Shown here: piece after piece, positions 9,355 to 18,626 of the stretch | Layout: every line of letters begins with the position of its first letter | Numbering within the stretch: the first letter of the stretch is position 1 | NCBI GenBank assembly: GCA_036675565.1 | Contig: JAKFER010000276.1 | Coordinates: 1 to 40,011 of the forward strand | Direction: 5' to 3' | DNA from: JACCYQ01 sp036675565 | Lineage (GTDB): Bacteria; Bacteroidota; Bacteroidia; Chitinophagales; Chitinophagaceae | DNA: 40,011 nt | Notes under the pieces: model-generated | What the model saw: only the letters and a program-made list of their open reading frames with translations | The model's database searches: none | What the model was told of the DNA's origin: nothing | Made by a program: the position numbers and the translations under genes

Positions 9355-11583
9355 TTAAATAAGTTTATCGGGTGTAATAGGTAAATCACGAATACGCTTA
9401 CCTGTTGCATGAAAAACAGCGTTTGCAATAGCAGCAGGAAAACCAACCATAGCCACTTCTCCAATACCTTTCGAACCCATGGGATTTAAAATGGGGTCAG
9501 GTTTATTGACAAACAAGGCGTCTATATAGGGCACATCTGCATTGACCGGAACATGATAATCTCCAAAATTATTATTAACCCATCGGCCATAACGGTGATC
9601 TATAACGCCTTCTTCCATCAGCGCCATGCCAATGCCACCGACAACACCACCAAGGATCTGGCTCCTGGCTGTTGTTTCATTTACTATTTTACCGCCGTCA
9701 ATAACACTAACAATCTTATCTAATTTGATAACACCCGTAGAAGCATGCACTAATAACTTAACAAAGTGGGCTGCGTAAGCGTAAGTTGAATATTCCGAAT
9801 TATTAAACCCTTTCGTTTCTTCTATAAATTCAATTTCATTTATGTTAGCATTTTTTAAAACGGATGTATAACTGATTTTTCTTGTTTTATCAGAGGCCAG
9901 TATCATTTCGCCATTTTCAAATAAAATATCTTCCAGTTTTACATCATGTATTTGTTCTGTGTGAAATACTGGATTGTCTTTTGCCAGTTCCAATAATTTT
10001 TTCTTCAGGCTTAAGGTTGCATTATTTACGGTTGTTCCAAGAGAAGAAGTTGTTCCTGATCCGCCTTGCATGATACCAGGTGGCAGACTTGAATCGCCCA
10101 TTTCAAAAATAATATTGCCGGGTGGTATACCAAATGTTTCGGATGCTAATTTGGTCATAGCCGTTGCTGTGCCTGGTCCCATATCCGTAACGGCACTTTG
10201 TAATAACAATTTTCCATCTGCAGTAAATCGGGCACCAACTTTTGCTCCACCACGCCAACCGATGAATACTCCTGAACCTATTCCATATCCTGCCAGCCAT
10301 TCTCCCTGCGGCATGGAGCGTGGTTCTGCATGTCGATCATTCCATCCAATTTTTTCAGCACCTATTTCGAAAGCTTCTTTCAAATATTTACTGGAATAGG
10401 GCTTTTGTTTTTCTAAATCTGTTTCTGAATAATTTAATAAACGCAGTTTTAGCGGATCCATTTTTAAAGCATAGGCTAATTCGTCAATGGCGCATTCCAA
10501 TGCATAAGCACCTGTGGTTTCGCCGGGTCCTCGCATCCAGGTAGGTAAACTTAAATCGAGTGGATAAACTTTGTAACTGGTAAACACATTTGGAATGTCA
10601 TACAACATTCGCGAAACATTCACGATGCCTTCCGTAAATTCCTGGTAGGAAGCAGTCATGGCAATTGCTTCGTGATTGATGCCAGTGATTTTTCCGTCAC
10701 TTTGTGCACCTATACTTATTTTTTGAATGGATTGTGGACGATAGCCAACATGGGTGAACATTTGATCCCTGCTTAATACAACCTTCAATGGTCTGTTAAT
10801 TTGTTTAGCGCCGATCAAAGCGGCTACAGCATGTGGCCATGTATTAAATGCTGATCCAAATGCGCCTCCAATAAATTTGGTAATGATATGAACGTTTTCT
10901 TTTTTTAATCCAAACAATTCCATGATGTTTTCCTGCGTATCCATCAACGATTGCGTTTTTTCGTAGACCAGTACTTTATCAGGTTTTTCCCAATGAACCG
11001 TAATAGCATGCAACTCCATCGGGTTATGCACTTCAAGCGGAATGTTATACGTTGCATCCATTTTTACCGGAGCCGATTTCCATGCATTTACATCGCCCCT
11101 TATATAATCCTTAAAAGCATTTCCTTCCAGGGGTTTAATTGCAGGAATGGCTTTTTCCAGGTTGGTTTGAAACGAATTTTTTTGATATTGTGTCCTAATC
11201 AGTGTTGCAGCATGCAATGCTCTTTCAAAACTATCTGCCATCACCAGGGCAATAGGTTGCCCGTTAAAACGAATTATTTTATCATCAAATACTCGAAAAC
11301 CTTTTTTTGTTGCTGGAAGATTTTCCTTTGTTTCCAGGTTATAACCCGCTGGTTTATTGATATTGAATGGAGTGATAACACCCAAAATACCTGGCGCATT
11401 TTCAGCGGCTTTTATATCCATAGAAAGGATGGTGCCTTTAGAGATCGTGCTGCCAACAATTACACCAAAAGCCATTTGCGGCATTTCATATTCAGCCGAA
11501 TATTTCGCAGCACCAGTAACTTTCAACTTCCCATCAACGCGATCAATTGGTGGCATAAAGTAATCTGTTAACTTATTTTCCAT
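9355..11583 (-). CDS. Molybdopterin-binding catalytic subunit of a xanthine dehydrogenase-family oxidase (PaoC-like)
   Basis: This 742-residue protein is the large subunit of a three-subunit molybdenum hydroxylase. It opens with the characteristic 'idRvDGklKVTGaAkYsaE' segment of the a/b hammerhead domain, has the cofactor-loop motif WMRGPGETTGAYALE, and ends with GSKGIGEVAMVG, in which E709 corresponds to the catalytic base Glu of the family. The best-fitting relative is PaoC/YagR of E. coli periplasmic aldehyde oxidase. The reaction would be hydroxylation of an aldehyde or N-heterocycle using water, passing electrons through the FAD and Fe-S subunits encoded just upstream (ATG 8 bp beyond the FAD subunit stop). 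It has no signal of its own, so it presumably rides out on the Tat signal of the Fe-S subunit. Substrate unknown. No XdhC-type maturation gene is in the window. Confidence 0.93.
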   Translation of the reverse strand: MENKLTDYFMPPIDRVDGKLKVTGAAKYSAEYEMPQMAFGVIVGSTISKGTILSMDIKAAENAPGILGVITPFNINKPAGYNLETKENLPATKKGFRVFDDKIIRFNGQPIALVMADSFERALHAATLIRTQYQKNSFQTNLEKAIPAIKPLEGNAFKDYIRGDVNAWKSAPVKMDATYNIPLEVHNPMELHAITVHWEKPDKVLVYEKTQSLMDTQENIMELFGLKKENVHIITKFIGGAFGSAFNTWPHAVAALIGAKQINRPLKVVLSRDQMFTHVGYRPQSIQKISIGAQSDGKITGINHEAIAMTASYQEFTEGIVNVSRMLYDIPNVFTSYKVYPLDLSLPTWMRGPGETTGAYALECAIDELAYALKMDPLKLRLLNYSETDLEKQKPYSSKYLKEAFEIGAEKIGWNDRHAEPRSMPQGEWLAGYGIGSGVFIGWRGGAKVGARFTADGKLLLQSAVTDMGPGTATAMTKLASETFGIPPGNIIFEMGDSSLPPGIMQGGSGTTSSLGTTVNNATLSLKKKLLELAKDNPVFHTEQIHDVKLEDILFENGEMILASDKTRKISYTSVLKNANINEIEFIEETKGFNNSEYSTYAYAAHFVKLLVHASTGVIKLDKIVSVIDGGKIVNETTARSQILGGVVGGIGMALMEEGVIDHRYGRWVNNNFGDYHVPVNADVPYIDALFVNKPDPILNPMGSKGIGEVAMVGFPAAIANAVFHATGKRIRDLPITPDKLI

Positions 11584-11591
11584 AAAAAAAT

Positions 11592-12575
11592 TTATACTGG
11601 TTTTGTCGCTTTTTTTAAAGATTCTATTATAGCGGCAGGGGCCATTCTTAATTTAAATGCATTGTGTTCAAACGCTTTTGATCCATTCATCGCCATCTTT
11701 GCAGCTTCCCGGAAAATTTCCTCCGAAATTTTTTTACCTTTCAAAAAATTCTCCACGGCAGGCAATCGCCAGGGTTTGTGGGCTACTCCACCCATTGCCA
11801 ATCTTACATCCTGTATTACATCGTTCCGGATATCCAATGCTGCTGCAACAGAAACCAATGCAAAAGCATAGGATGCCCTGTCCCGGATTTTTAAATAATA
11901 AATGTTTTTGGTAAATGGATGATCAGGAATTTCAATACCGGTGATCAACTCTCCTTGTTGTAATACATTATCTTTCGTGGCATCATTTCCCGGAAGCCGG
12001 TGAAAATTATTAAACTCGATCCTGCGATTTCCTTTTGGTCCGCTGACTAAAACTTTTGCATCTAAGGCTACTAAAGCCACGCACATATCACTGGGATGTA
12101 CAGCTATACATTTTTCACTGGCACCAAATATGGCATGCATGCGGTTGTATCCCTGTAAAGCACCGCAACCGCTTCCTGCAACCCGTTTATTACAAGGCAT
12201 CGCGGTATCATAAAAATAAGTGCACCGTGTTCTTTGCATCATGTTGCCACCAACAGTTGCCATGTTTCGTAATTGCGGCGAAGCACCCGCCTGCAATGCC
12301 AGGCTTAATAATGGGTGATGTTTTTTAATTAGTTCATGCTCCGCTACATCGCTGTTTAATGCCAGTGAACCGATGTGTGTAAAGCCGGCATTTTTTTCAA
12401 TTTGTTTGAATGGTAGATGCGTAATGTCGACTAAGCGTTGGGGTGAGGTAACGCCTTTTTTCATCAGGTCCACCAGGTTAGTGCCACCTGCAATAAATTG
12501 CGCATGGGTATCTTTTGCTAATGCATCAATTGCTTTTTTTTGCGTGTCGACCCGTAAATACTGGAAGTTGATCAT
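11592..12575 (-). CDS. FAD-binding subunit of the molybdenum hydroxylase, with extra 4Fe-4S cysteines (PaoB-like)
   Basis: This 327-residue protein is the CoxM/PaoB-type FAD subunit. The FAD-binding PCMH motif is FIAGGTNLVDLM (residues 27-38) and a second flavin loop is ATVGGNMMQRTRC (106-118). Four cysteines C118, C128, C137 and C156 sit in the insert seen in PaoB and 4-hydroxybenzoyl-CoA reductase beta subunits, which binds an additional [4Fe-4S] cluster; many homologues lack it. It carries electrons from the Fe-S subunit to FAD. Its ATG overlaps the stop of the Fe-S subunit gene (ATGA, 12572-12575), indicating translational coupling, and it also has a strong Shine-Dalgarno (AAGGAGG, plus-strand 12585-12591). 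Confidence 0.93.
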   Translation of the reverse strand: MINFQYLRVDTQKKAIDALAKDTHAQFIAGGTNLVDLMKKGVTSPQRLVDITHLPFKQIEKNAGFTHIGSLALNSDVAEHELIKKHHPLLSLALQAGASPQLRNMATVGGNMMQRTRCTYFYDTAMPCNKRVAGSGCGALQGYNRMHAIFGASEKCIAVHPSDMCVALVALDAKVLVSGPKGNRRIEFNNFHRLPGNDATKDNVLQQGELITGIEIPDHPFTKNIYYLKIRDRASYAFALVSVAAALDIRNDVIQDVRLAMGGVAHKPWRLPAVENFLKGKKISEEIFREAAKMAMNGSKAFEHNAFKLRMAPAAIIESLKKATKPV

Positions 12576-13195
12576 AATGATTTTCCTCCTTTTTTAGCAT
12601 CTTTTATCGCGTCAACAATATTGGTGTAACAACCACAGCGGCAAATATTTCCACTCATAAATTCCCTGATATCTTCATCCGTTTCAGCATGACCTTCCTT
12701 AACGCATGCAACAGCACTCATGATCTGCCCGGGAGTACAATACCCACACTGAAATCCATCATGCTTTATAAATGCTTCCTGCATTGGATGCAGTTCATCT
12801 CCATTTGCCAATCCTTCAATGGTGGTTATTTTATTGCCATTTTGCATCACTGCAAGTGTTAAACAGGAGTTCACTCGTTTGCCGTTTATATGCACAGTGC
12901 AGGCACCGCATTGTCCATGATCGCAGCCCTTTTTGGTTCCGGTTAAGTGCAGTTGTTCCCTTAACAAATCAAGCAGGGTTACACGTGGTTCAATGGAAAG
13001 CGCATGAGCATTTCCGTTAATTTCGAATTTTACCGGAACTTTTTCAAAATAACCTGCAATCTGGTCCTCTATTTTTTTGTCACCTGCTTTTAAAATAGTT
13101 GGTGGTGCCAGTGCCAAAGCAACCATCGCTGATGATTGTTTCAGAAAATTCCGCCTTGCAGGTGAGGGGCTTGAATCAATATCTTTTTTATCCAT
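12572..13195 (-). CDS. Tat-exported [2Fe-2S] subunit of the molybdenum hydroxylase (PaoA-like)
   Basis: This 207-residue protein is the first gene of the operon. It begins with a twin-arginine signal (R14-R15 in ARRNFLKQ, then the hydrophobic stretch SSAMVALALAPP), so the holoenzyme is probably assembled in the cytoplasm and exported to the periplasm. The plant-type ferredoxin cluster is C91, C96, C99 and C111. The second cluster uses C150-x2-C153 and C185-x-C187, as in xanthine dehydrogenase small subunits. It ends with a 4-bp stop/start overlap with the FAD subunit. No SD is visible at its own start. Confidence 0.94.
   Translation of the reverse strand: MDKKDIDSSPSPARRNFLKQSSAMVALALAPPTILKAGDKKIEDQIAGYFEKVPVKFEINGNAHALSIEPRVTLLDLLREQLHLTGTKKGCDHGQCGACTVHINGKRVNSCLTLAVMQNGNKITTIEGLANGDELHPMQEAFIKHDGFQCGYCTPGQIMSAVACVKEGHAETDEDIREFMSGNICRCGCYTNIVDAIKDAKKGGKSL
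12585..12591 (-). promoter_or_regulatory. Strong Shine-Dalgarno before the FAD subunit gene
   Basis: Read on the minus strand the site is AAGGAGG, 9 bases before the ATG at 12575. It lies inside the end of the upstream Fe-S gene. Such SDs are unusual in this window, where most starts have none. Together with the ATGA overlap it fixes the start. Confidence 0.7.
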
Positions 13196-13251
13196 ATAAT
13201 TTTTGATAAGAGATATTGAATGTAAGATTTTCCCAAGAGAATTTCATGCAC

Positions 13252-13280
13252 AAAAAAACCCCGCAATCTGCGAGGTTTTA
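13252..13280 (-). terminator. Rho-independent terminator downstream of sucC
   Basis: On the minus strand a 7-bp stem, ACCTCGC paired with GCGGGGT (one G-U wobble), encloses the loop AGATT and is extended by flanking A/T pairs. It is followed by a run of seven T. It lies 24 bp past the sucC stop and before the start of the Fe-S subunit gene, separating sucC from the molybdenum hydroxylase operon. Confidence 0.8.
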
Positions 13281-13303
13281 AATTAAATAAATATAAGATC
13301 AGC

Positions 13304-14515
13304 TTATGCTACCGCTTTTTTTACCAATTCGGCAGCTTCGCTCAATAGAATAGCACTTTGAACTTTCAGGCCGCTTTCATCAATGAGTTTTTTTGCTTCC
13401 TCTGCATTGGTTCCCTGCAACCGAACAATGATTGGAATATGAATATTTCCCAGGTTCTTATAAGCATCAATAACACCCTGTGCAACACGATCGCAACGAA
13501 CGATGCCGCCAAAAATATTGATCAAAATGGCTTTTACATTCGGATCTTTTAAAATGATCTTAAATCCCGCTTCAACCGTTTGTGCATTGGCTGTACCACC
13601 AACATCCAGGAAATTGGCAGGTTCTCCACCACTCAATTTGATCATATCCATTGTTGCCATGGCAAGCCCGGCACCATTCACCATACAACCCACATTGCCA
13701 TCTAATTTTACAAAATTCAAATTGTATTTGGCTGCCTCAACCTCAGTAGGATCTTCTTCACTCAGGTCACGCATAGCTGAAAGATCGGGATGGCGCATCA
13801 ATGCATTTTCATCCAATCCCATTTTGCAATCCACCGCTACCATTTTATTATCAGCTGTTTTAAAGAGAGGATTAATCTCCAGCATGCTGCATTCTAATCC
13901 CACATAAGCTTTATAAAGATTGGTTACAAACTTTACACAGTTTTTAAAAGCATCACCACTCAACCCAAAATTAAAAGCGATTTTTCTTGCCTGGAAAGGT
14001 TCGAGGTTTCCGGCAGGATGTACCCACTCTTTAAATATTTTATCGGGTGTGTTATGGGCAACTTCTTCTATGTCCATGCCACCCTCGGTACTGTACATAA
14101 TTACATTTTGTCCAAGACTGCGATCTAACAGGATAGATAAATAAAATTCCTTTCTTTCTGAAGGGCCATCATAATACATATCCTGGGCCACCAGGATTTT
14201 GTTGATCACTTTTCCCTCTTCCCCTGTCTGGATGGTTACCAGTGTGCCTCCCAGTAATTTCTGGGAAAATTCAGTTACTTCTTCTCCTGATTTGGCCACT
14301 TTTACTCCATTGATGCCCGTTTCTTTTACTTTCCCTTTTCCCCGTCCACCGGCATGTATCTGCGCTTTCAGAACAGCAAAGTTGCTGCCATATTGCGTTT
14401 TGATCTGGCGATAGGCTTCTTCTGCTTCGTGCGGCGTACTGCAGGCATATCCTTCCTGCACCGGGACATTATATTTTTTCAGTAATTCTTTAGCCTGGTA
14501 TTCATGTAGGTTCAT
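13304..14515 (-). CDS. sucC: Succinate-CoA ligase (ADP-forming) beta subunit
   Basis: The 403-residue protein has the full SucC length. It begins MNLHEYQAKELLKKYNVPV, the standard opening of the ATP-grasp domain, contains AQIHAGGRGKGKV (nucleotide-binding Lys/Gly region), and ends with the CoA-ligase domain, GNVGCMVNGAGLAMATMD and then INIFGGIVRCD. The enzyme converts succinyl-CoA, ADP or GDP and phosphate to succinate, CoA and NTP in the TCA cycle, with SucD supplying the phosphorylated His. sucD is not adjacent here, so the subunits are encoded apart. The gene has its own terminator and divergent flanking genes, so it is probably monocistronic. Confidence 0.97.
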   Translation of the reverse strand: MNLHEYQAKELLKKYNVPVQEGYACSTPHEAEEAYRQIKTQYGSNFAVLKAQIHAGGRGKGKVKETGINGVKVAKSGEEVTEFSQKLLGGTLVTIQTGEEGKVINKILVAQDMYYDGPSERKEFYLSILLDRSLGQNVIMYSTEGGMDIEEVAHNTPDKIFKEWVHPAGNLEPFQARKIAFNFGLSGDAFKNCVKFVTNLYKAYVGLECSMLEINPLFKTADNKMVAVDCKMGLDENALMRHPDLSAMRDLSEEDPTEVEAAKYNLNFVKLDGNVGCMVNGAGLAMATMDMIKLSGGEPANFLDVGGTANAQTVEAGFKIILKDPNVKAILINIFGGIVRCDRVAQGVIDAYKNLGNIHIPIIVRLQGTNAEEAKKLIDESGLKVQSAILLSEAAELVKKAVA

Positions 14516-14531
14516 GCGTAAAAAATTTCGG

Positions 14532-14539
14532 CGAAGATA
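14532..14539 (-). promoter_or_regulatory. Possible -7 box of sucC
   Basis: On the minus strand TATCTTCG differs from TAnnTTTG at one position and lies 16 bp before the sucC ATG. No clear -33 element is visible. Confidence 0.3.
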
Positions 14540-14771
14540 AATATTTCAGGTTAAGGTTGCCCGGTTGTTTACTACATATTTCTGTTTATGGGTGATTAAA
14601 GGGGTGAAAGTGGACATAGCAGCCTGTTTTAAAGTTTATATAACTTCATTGTTTAAGGTATTTTGAATTTGCCGGTTAATATTATTAAAGCAAATGGAGA
14701 ATGATGAGAAAATAGCTTGCATCATTGAATTCTTAATATCTTTTCAACTCAAATTATTCAAATAACAGTCA

Positions 14772-15647
14772 ATGCTGGTACCAGTCATTATGTCGATCGC
14801 CACTTTATTTTCTACAGATACTACCGGGCAATCATTTAAGCAACAATTAACCCATGAATTTTCGACCGTTAAAGGAACATTTGCCCTGGCTTATAAAAAT
14901 CTTGAAACGGGCGAAGAAATATTGATCAATGAAAAAGAAAATTTTCATGCTGCCAGTACCATGAAAACGCCAGTGTTGATAGAAGTTTATAAACAGGCGG
15001 CAGCTGGCAAATTTTCGCTCGATGATTCGATGAAAGTGCACCAGGAATTTAAAAGCATTGTGGATGACAGTGAATTTATCCTGGACCAGGAAAGCGACAG
15101 CGACCAGGAAATTTATAAAGAGCTTGGAAATACTTTGTCCTTAAGAAATTTATTATACCGGATGATTATTAAAAGCAGTAACCTGGCTACCAACCTGGTC
15201 ATCGAAAAGGTTGGCGCAAAAAATGTAAACCAGACCATGCGGGAAATGGGTGCAAAAGACATTATGGTTTTACGAGGCGTAGAGGATATAAAAGCTTATG
15301 AAAAAAAATTAAATAATACAACTACGGCTTACGACCAAATGCTGATCTATTCAGCGCTGGCTAAGGGAGAAGCCGTTAATAAAAAGGCTTCTGATGAAAT
15401 GATCAGTATTTTGTTAGACCAGCATTTTAATGAAATCATTCCGGCAAAGTTACCTGCTGATGTAAAAGTGGCGCATAAAACAGGTTCCATTACGGGCATT
15501 CAGCATGATGCCGGAATTGTTTATTTACCAGGCGGGAAGAAGTATGTGCTTGTTTTGTTATCAAAAAACCTTGAAAACAAAGATGAAGGAATCGAGGTGA
15601 TGGCTAAGGTCTCGGCTATGGTTTACCGTTATTTTATACAAAAATAA
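14772..15647 (+). CDS. Class A beta-lactamase-like serine hydrolase
   Basis: This 291-residue protein has the complete class A signature set: SxxK at S62-T-M-K65, an SDN-equivalent SSN at 135-137, ExxLN at E177-K-K-L-N181 (the omega-loop general base Glu), and KTG at K236-T-G238. The length fits a beta-lactamase. The ATG at 14772 is the first start after an in-frame TAA at 14763; it gives a short hydrophobic leader (MLVPVIMSIATLFS) with no basic residue, so export is likely but the signal is weak. It may hydrolyse beta-lactams or act on cell-wall peptides. Proteins of this type are often annotated simply as serine hydrolases and resistance should not be assumed. It is a stand-alone gene with no AmpR/BlaI-type regulator beside it. 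The upstream gap of 256 bp holds no other gene. Confidence 0.85.
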   Translation: MLVPVIMSIATLFSTDTTGQSFKQQLTHEFSTVKGTFALAYKNLETGEEILINEKENFHAASTMKTPVLIEVYKQAAAGKFSLDDSMKVHQEFKSIVDDSEFILDQESDSDQEIYKELGNTLSLRNLLYRMIIKSSNLATNLVIEKVGAKNVNQTMREMGAKDIMVLRGVEDIKAYEKKLNNTTTAYDQMLIYSALAKGEAVNKKASDEMISILLDQHFNEIIPAKLPADVKVAHKTGSITGIQHDAGIVYLPGGKKYVLVLLSKNLENKDEGIEVMAKVSAMVYRYFIQK

Positions 15648-15648
15648 G

Positions 15649-16104
15649 TCACCTTTTTAGTGTCGACTCATAAATATGGATCCAGTCTTTCACGCTGATC
15701 TTCTTTGATAGTTCCCCGATCAGTTTAAAGGGAACCTGGTCAGGCTTTTTAAACCGGATGCAGCTTTTGCCCATATCCAATTTTGTTTTACTGTGATTTG
15801 GATATTCTTCCTCAAACCATTTTAAAAGATCTGGCTGCGCATAAATGCCCATGTGGTAAAAGGCAATAAAATTTTTTTGCGATGCGATAGCAGCAAATGG
15901 CAGCGGCTGTTTTGGATCACAATGGTAACCTGCCGGGTACAGGCTATGCGGAACCACATAATTAAGCATTCCAGATCCCATAGTCTCTTTAAAACCTTTG
16001 GGTAGATTTTTTATTACGGTTTCCCTGAGTTGGCGAACAGGTTCCTGGCGATCAGCAGGAAGTTCATCAAGGTATTGTTCGGCTGAAGTGGCTGCAGAAA
16101 ACAT
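15649..16104 (-). CDS. DUF1801 (YdhG-like) domain protein
   Basis: This 151-residue soluble protein fits the DUF1801/YdhG-like fold. It opens with a helical segment (SAEQYLDELPADRQEPVRQLRE), has the family-typical centre FAAIASQKNFIAFYHMG, and then MGKSCIRFKK near the C-terminus. The molecular function of the family is not established. It converges with the beta-lactamase-like gene with one base between the stops and no terminator. Confidence 0.8.
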   Translation of the reverse strand: MFSAATSAEQYLDELPADRQEPVRQLRETVIKNLPKGFKETMGSGMLNYVVPHSLYPAGYHCDPKQPLPFAAIASQKNFIAFYHMGIYAQPDLLKWFEEEYPNHSKTKLDMGKSCIRFKKPDQVPFKLIGELSKKISVKDWIHIYESTLKR

Positions 16105-16245
16105 AAAAACTGTTTTGGTAAAATTAAAAATTTATTGCTTCACAATTTATAAACATTCAGTTTTTTAAGCTTGGCTAATTGATCACAGCAGGTTATTTTC
16201 ACGCCCTTTTACTAACAGCCCTCCCATCACACAAATGAAATAATC

Positions 16246-17301
16246 ATGGTATCCTATATAAATGCCAGTATTGATAAAATCTCTGTTCATAAAACAGGTA
16301 ATGCATCCCAAGGCGGAATTTGCAGTTTATCTGAAAAGCCCTTGGAGATAAGCGATAAAACACTTTCATCCATATTAATGCAATATTTCACCAATAGTTT
16401 TTTAAAAACAAATGAAGTTTATCGTTTGCATCATCCTGGCGGAGACCTTTCTTTAAACGAAGCATTTCATTATGCAGGTAATATTTTTAGTGATCCAGAT
16501 AAGTTCCATGAATATTCAAAAGGAATTGCCAGGCATCTTTTTGATGTGAGTACTCATCCAAACATTAAAACAGGCGAATTGTATGTAGTATATTTCAGAA
16601 ACCTGCAGGTGGAAGGTGAAGAACTGGAAGCTATAGGATTATTTAAATCTGAAAATAAAGAAACGTTTTTGAAAGTGTATCCTGAGAGCGATGGATTTCA
16701 ACTGGAATATGAAAAGGAAGCGATAAATATTAAAAAGCTGGATAAAGGGGCTATTATTTTTAATACGGAAAAAGAAGAAGGATACAAAGTGCTGGTTACG
16801 GACAACACCAATCGTAATGGAGAATCTGTATACTGGGTTGATGATTTTTTAAAACTGAAAGTTAGAAACGATCAATACAATAAGACCAGTAATACCCTGA
16901 ACCTGTATAAAGCATTTGTGACAGAACAAATGGATGATGAATTTGGTATTTCAAAACCCGAAAAGATTGACTTGTTAAATCGTTCCATTAAATATTTTAA
17001 GGAGAAAGATGTATTTGAGTTTGATGATTTTTCCAATGAAGTGATTGGTAATCCGCAGGGTATAGAATCATTCAGAAATTATAAAAAAAATTATGAAGAT
17101 GAATTTCAATCCGCCATTGGAGACTCATTTTCAATTTCAGATGCGGCGGTTAAAAAGCAATCACGCTATTTTAAATCTGTTTTAAAGCTGGATAAGAATT
17201 TTCATATTTACATTCATGGCAGTAATGACCTGATTGAAAAAGGTTTTGATGAAACGGTGAATAAAAACTTTTATAAAATCTATTTTAACGAGGAACATTA
17301 A
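16246..17301 (+). CDS. Nucleoid-associated protein, NdpA/YejK family
   Basis: This 351-residue protein matches the 37-kDa nucleoid-associated family. It has LSLNEAFHYAGNIF, then IARHLFDVSTHPNIKTGELY followed by VVYFRNLQVEGEE, then AIGLFKSENKETFLKV and KLDKGAIIFNTEKEEGYKV, all in family order, plus the mid-protein YWVDDFL. The family (E. coli YejK) binds nucleoid DNA; its detailed role is uncertain. The start at 16246 fits the family N-terminus. The gene stands alone, although in some bacteria NdpA homologues sit beside phage-defence or DNA-processing genes. Nothing of that kind is adjacent here. Confidence 0.87.
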   Translation: MVSYINASIDKISVHKTGNASQGGICSLSEKPLEISDKTLSSILMQYFTNSFLKTNEVYRLHHPGGDLSLNEAFHYAGNIFSDPDKFHEYSKGIARHLFDVSTHPNIKTGELYVVYFRNLQVEGEELEAIGLFKSENKETFLKVYPESDGFQLEYEKEAINIKKLDKGAIIFNTEKEEGYKVLVTDNTNRNGESVYWVDDFLKLKVRNDQYNKTSNTLNLYKAFVTEQMDDEFGISKPEKIDLLNRSIKYFKEKDVFEFDDFSNEVIGNPQGIESFRNYKKNYEDEFQSAIGDSFSISDAAVKKQSRYFKSVLKLDKNFHIYIHGSNDLIEKGFDETVNKNFYKIYFNEEH

Positions 17302-17389
17302 TTCATAATTTTTTTTGGATAAAACCATTAACAGCATTTTCAAATATTGAACTGATAATAACCTAACTTAGTTTGAAAAGTCAACAGCA

Positions 17390-18556
17390 TTGAAAACATT
17401 TATTTACAGCCTGCTGCTCATTATTTTAATGTCCTGTTCTACCACCAAAACGGTTGTTGAAAAGGCATCGCCGATGCAGCCAATAATCGATCAAATTGCA
17501 AAACAATATGCACCGGATTCCCGTACTGCACTTTTCCAGGTTACAGCCAATAATAATATCTTAAAAGGAGAAACCAATTTACCTGAGGCTAAAAAAGCTT
17601 TGTTGCAGCAATTGGCAAATGATGGTTTTACTGTGATTGACAGCATAGATGTATTACCCACGGAAGCTATGGAAGGATTTCATCACGCAGTGGTAAATGT
17701 GAGTGTGGCGAATTTAAGAACACAAGGCCGTCATCCCGCCGAACTGGCTACACAGGCCACATTGGGTACACCGATAAAAGTTTTTAAGTTCAAAGGTGGC
17801 TGGTACCAGGTTCAAACACCCGATCAGTATATTGCCTGGGTTGATGGTGGCGGAATTACCCTGATGAAAGACAATGAATTTACACAATGGCAGGAGAGCA
17901 CAAAAATTATTTATACTAAACCATACGGTTTTGTATATGCGAAAATGAATGCGGACAGTGCCACGATATCTGATTTGGTTTATGGGGATGTATTAGCTTA
18001 TGAAGACCGGATTGGGGATTATTACAAGGTTAATTTCCCGGATGGGAGAGTAGGTTTTGTATTGCGTTCAGAAAGTCAAATGCTAAGAGATTGGGCTGCT
18101 CAAAGAAATCCTACACAGCAAAATTTTGTTGAAACAGCTAAACGTTTAACGGGTCTGCCTTATTTATGGGGAGGTACATCATTCAAAGGTGTTGACTGCA
18201 GTGGATTTACCAAGACTGTTTTTTTTATGAATGGATTGGTTTTACCACGAGATGCAAGCCAGCAGGCGCAGGTTGGTGAACTGGTTAGCACACAAAACGA
18301 CTGGGAATACCTGCAACCGGGTGATCTGTTATTTTTCGGGGTGCCTGCCAAAGATGGTAAAGCAGAAAGAGTGGTTCATGTGGGAATGTGGATAGGGAAT
18401 AAAGAATTTATCCATTCCAGCAAATGGGTACGTATCAGCAGTGTAGATCCGGCTGCACCGAATTTTGAAGAAAGTGAATTAAAAAGATTTCTTTACGCAA
18501 AAAGAATCAAGCCGCAGGAAAGTTTGTATGATTTCAGGGTGAAGAGTTTTTACTGA
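17390..18556 (+). CDS. SH3-domain NlpC/P60 cell-wall peptidase, lipoprotein, TTG start
   Basis: The frame starts with TTG at 17390, chosen because it gives an excellent lipoprotein signal (MKTFIYSLLLIILMSC, lipobox LMSC with lipidated C16). Residues about 110-230 contain two SH3-like repeats (GTPIKVFKFKGGWYQV; GDVLAYEDRIGDYYKV). The catalytic NlpC/P60 domain (about 245-375) has C270 in DCSGFTK, H330 in VVHVGMW and H342 in FIHSS as the likely catalytic triad. It probably cleaves peptidoglycan stem peptides (gamma-D-Glu to diaminopimelate) from the periplasm. A near-consensus -7 box TTAGTTTG (17368-17375) sits 14 bp before the start. Confidence 0.9.
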   Translation: MKTFIYSLLLIILMSCSTTKTVVEKASPMQPIIDQIAKQYAPDSRTALFQVTANNNILKGETNLPEAKKALLQQLANDGFTVIDSIDVLPTEAMEGFHHAVVNVSVANLRTQGRHPAELATQATLGTPIKVFKFKGGWYQVQTPDQYIAWVDGGGITLMKDNEFTQWQESTKIIYTKPYGFVYAKMNADSATISDLVYGDVLAYEDRIGDYYKVNFPDGRVGFVLRSESQMLRDWAAQRNPTQQNFVETAKRLTGLPYLWGGTSFKGVDCSGFTKTVFFMNGLVLPRDASQQAQVGELVSTQNDWEYLQPGDLLFFGVPAKDGKAERVVHVGMWIGNKEFIHSSKWVRISSVDPAAPNFEESELKRFLYAKRIKPQESLYDFRVKSFY

Positions 18557-18626
18557 GAAAATAATTTTCTGCATTGTGGATAGGTTTCATTTAAGAAAAG
18601 TATGCACATAAATTCCTTTTAAAAAA

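Noticed and set aside
10951..11571. 206-codon plus-strand open frame inside the molybdopterin subunit
   Set aside because: The translation is rich in Phe, Cys and Ile with no domain and is antisense to a strongly supported gene.
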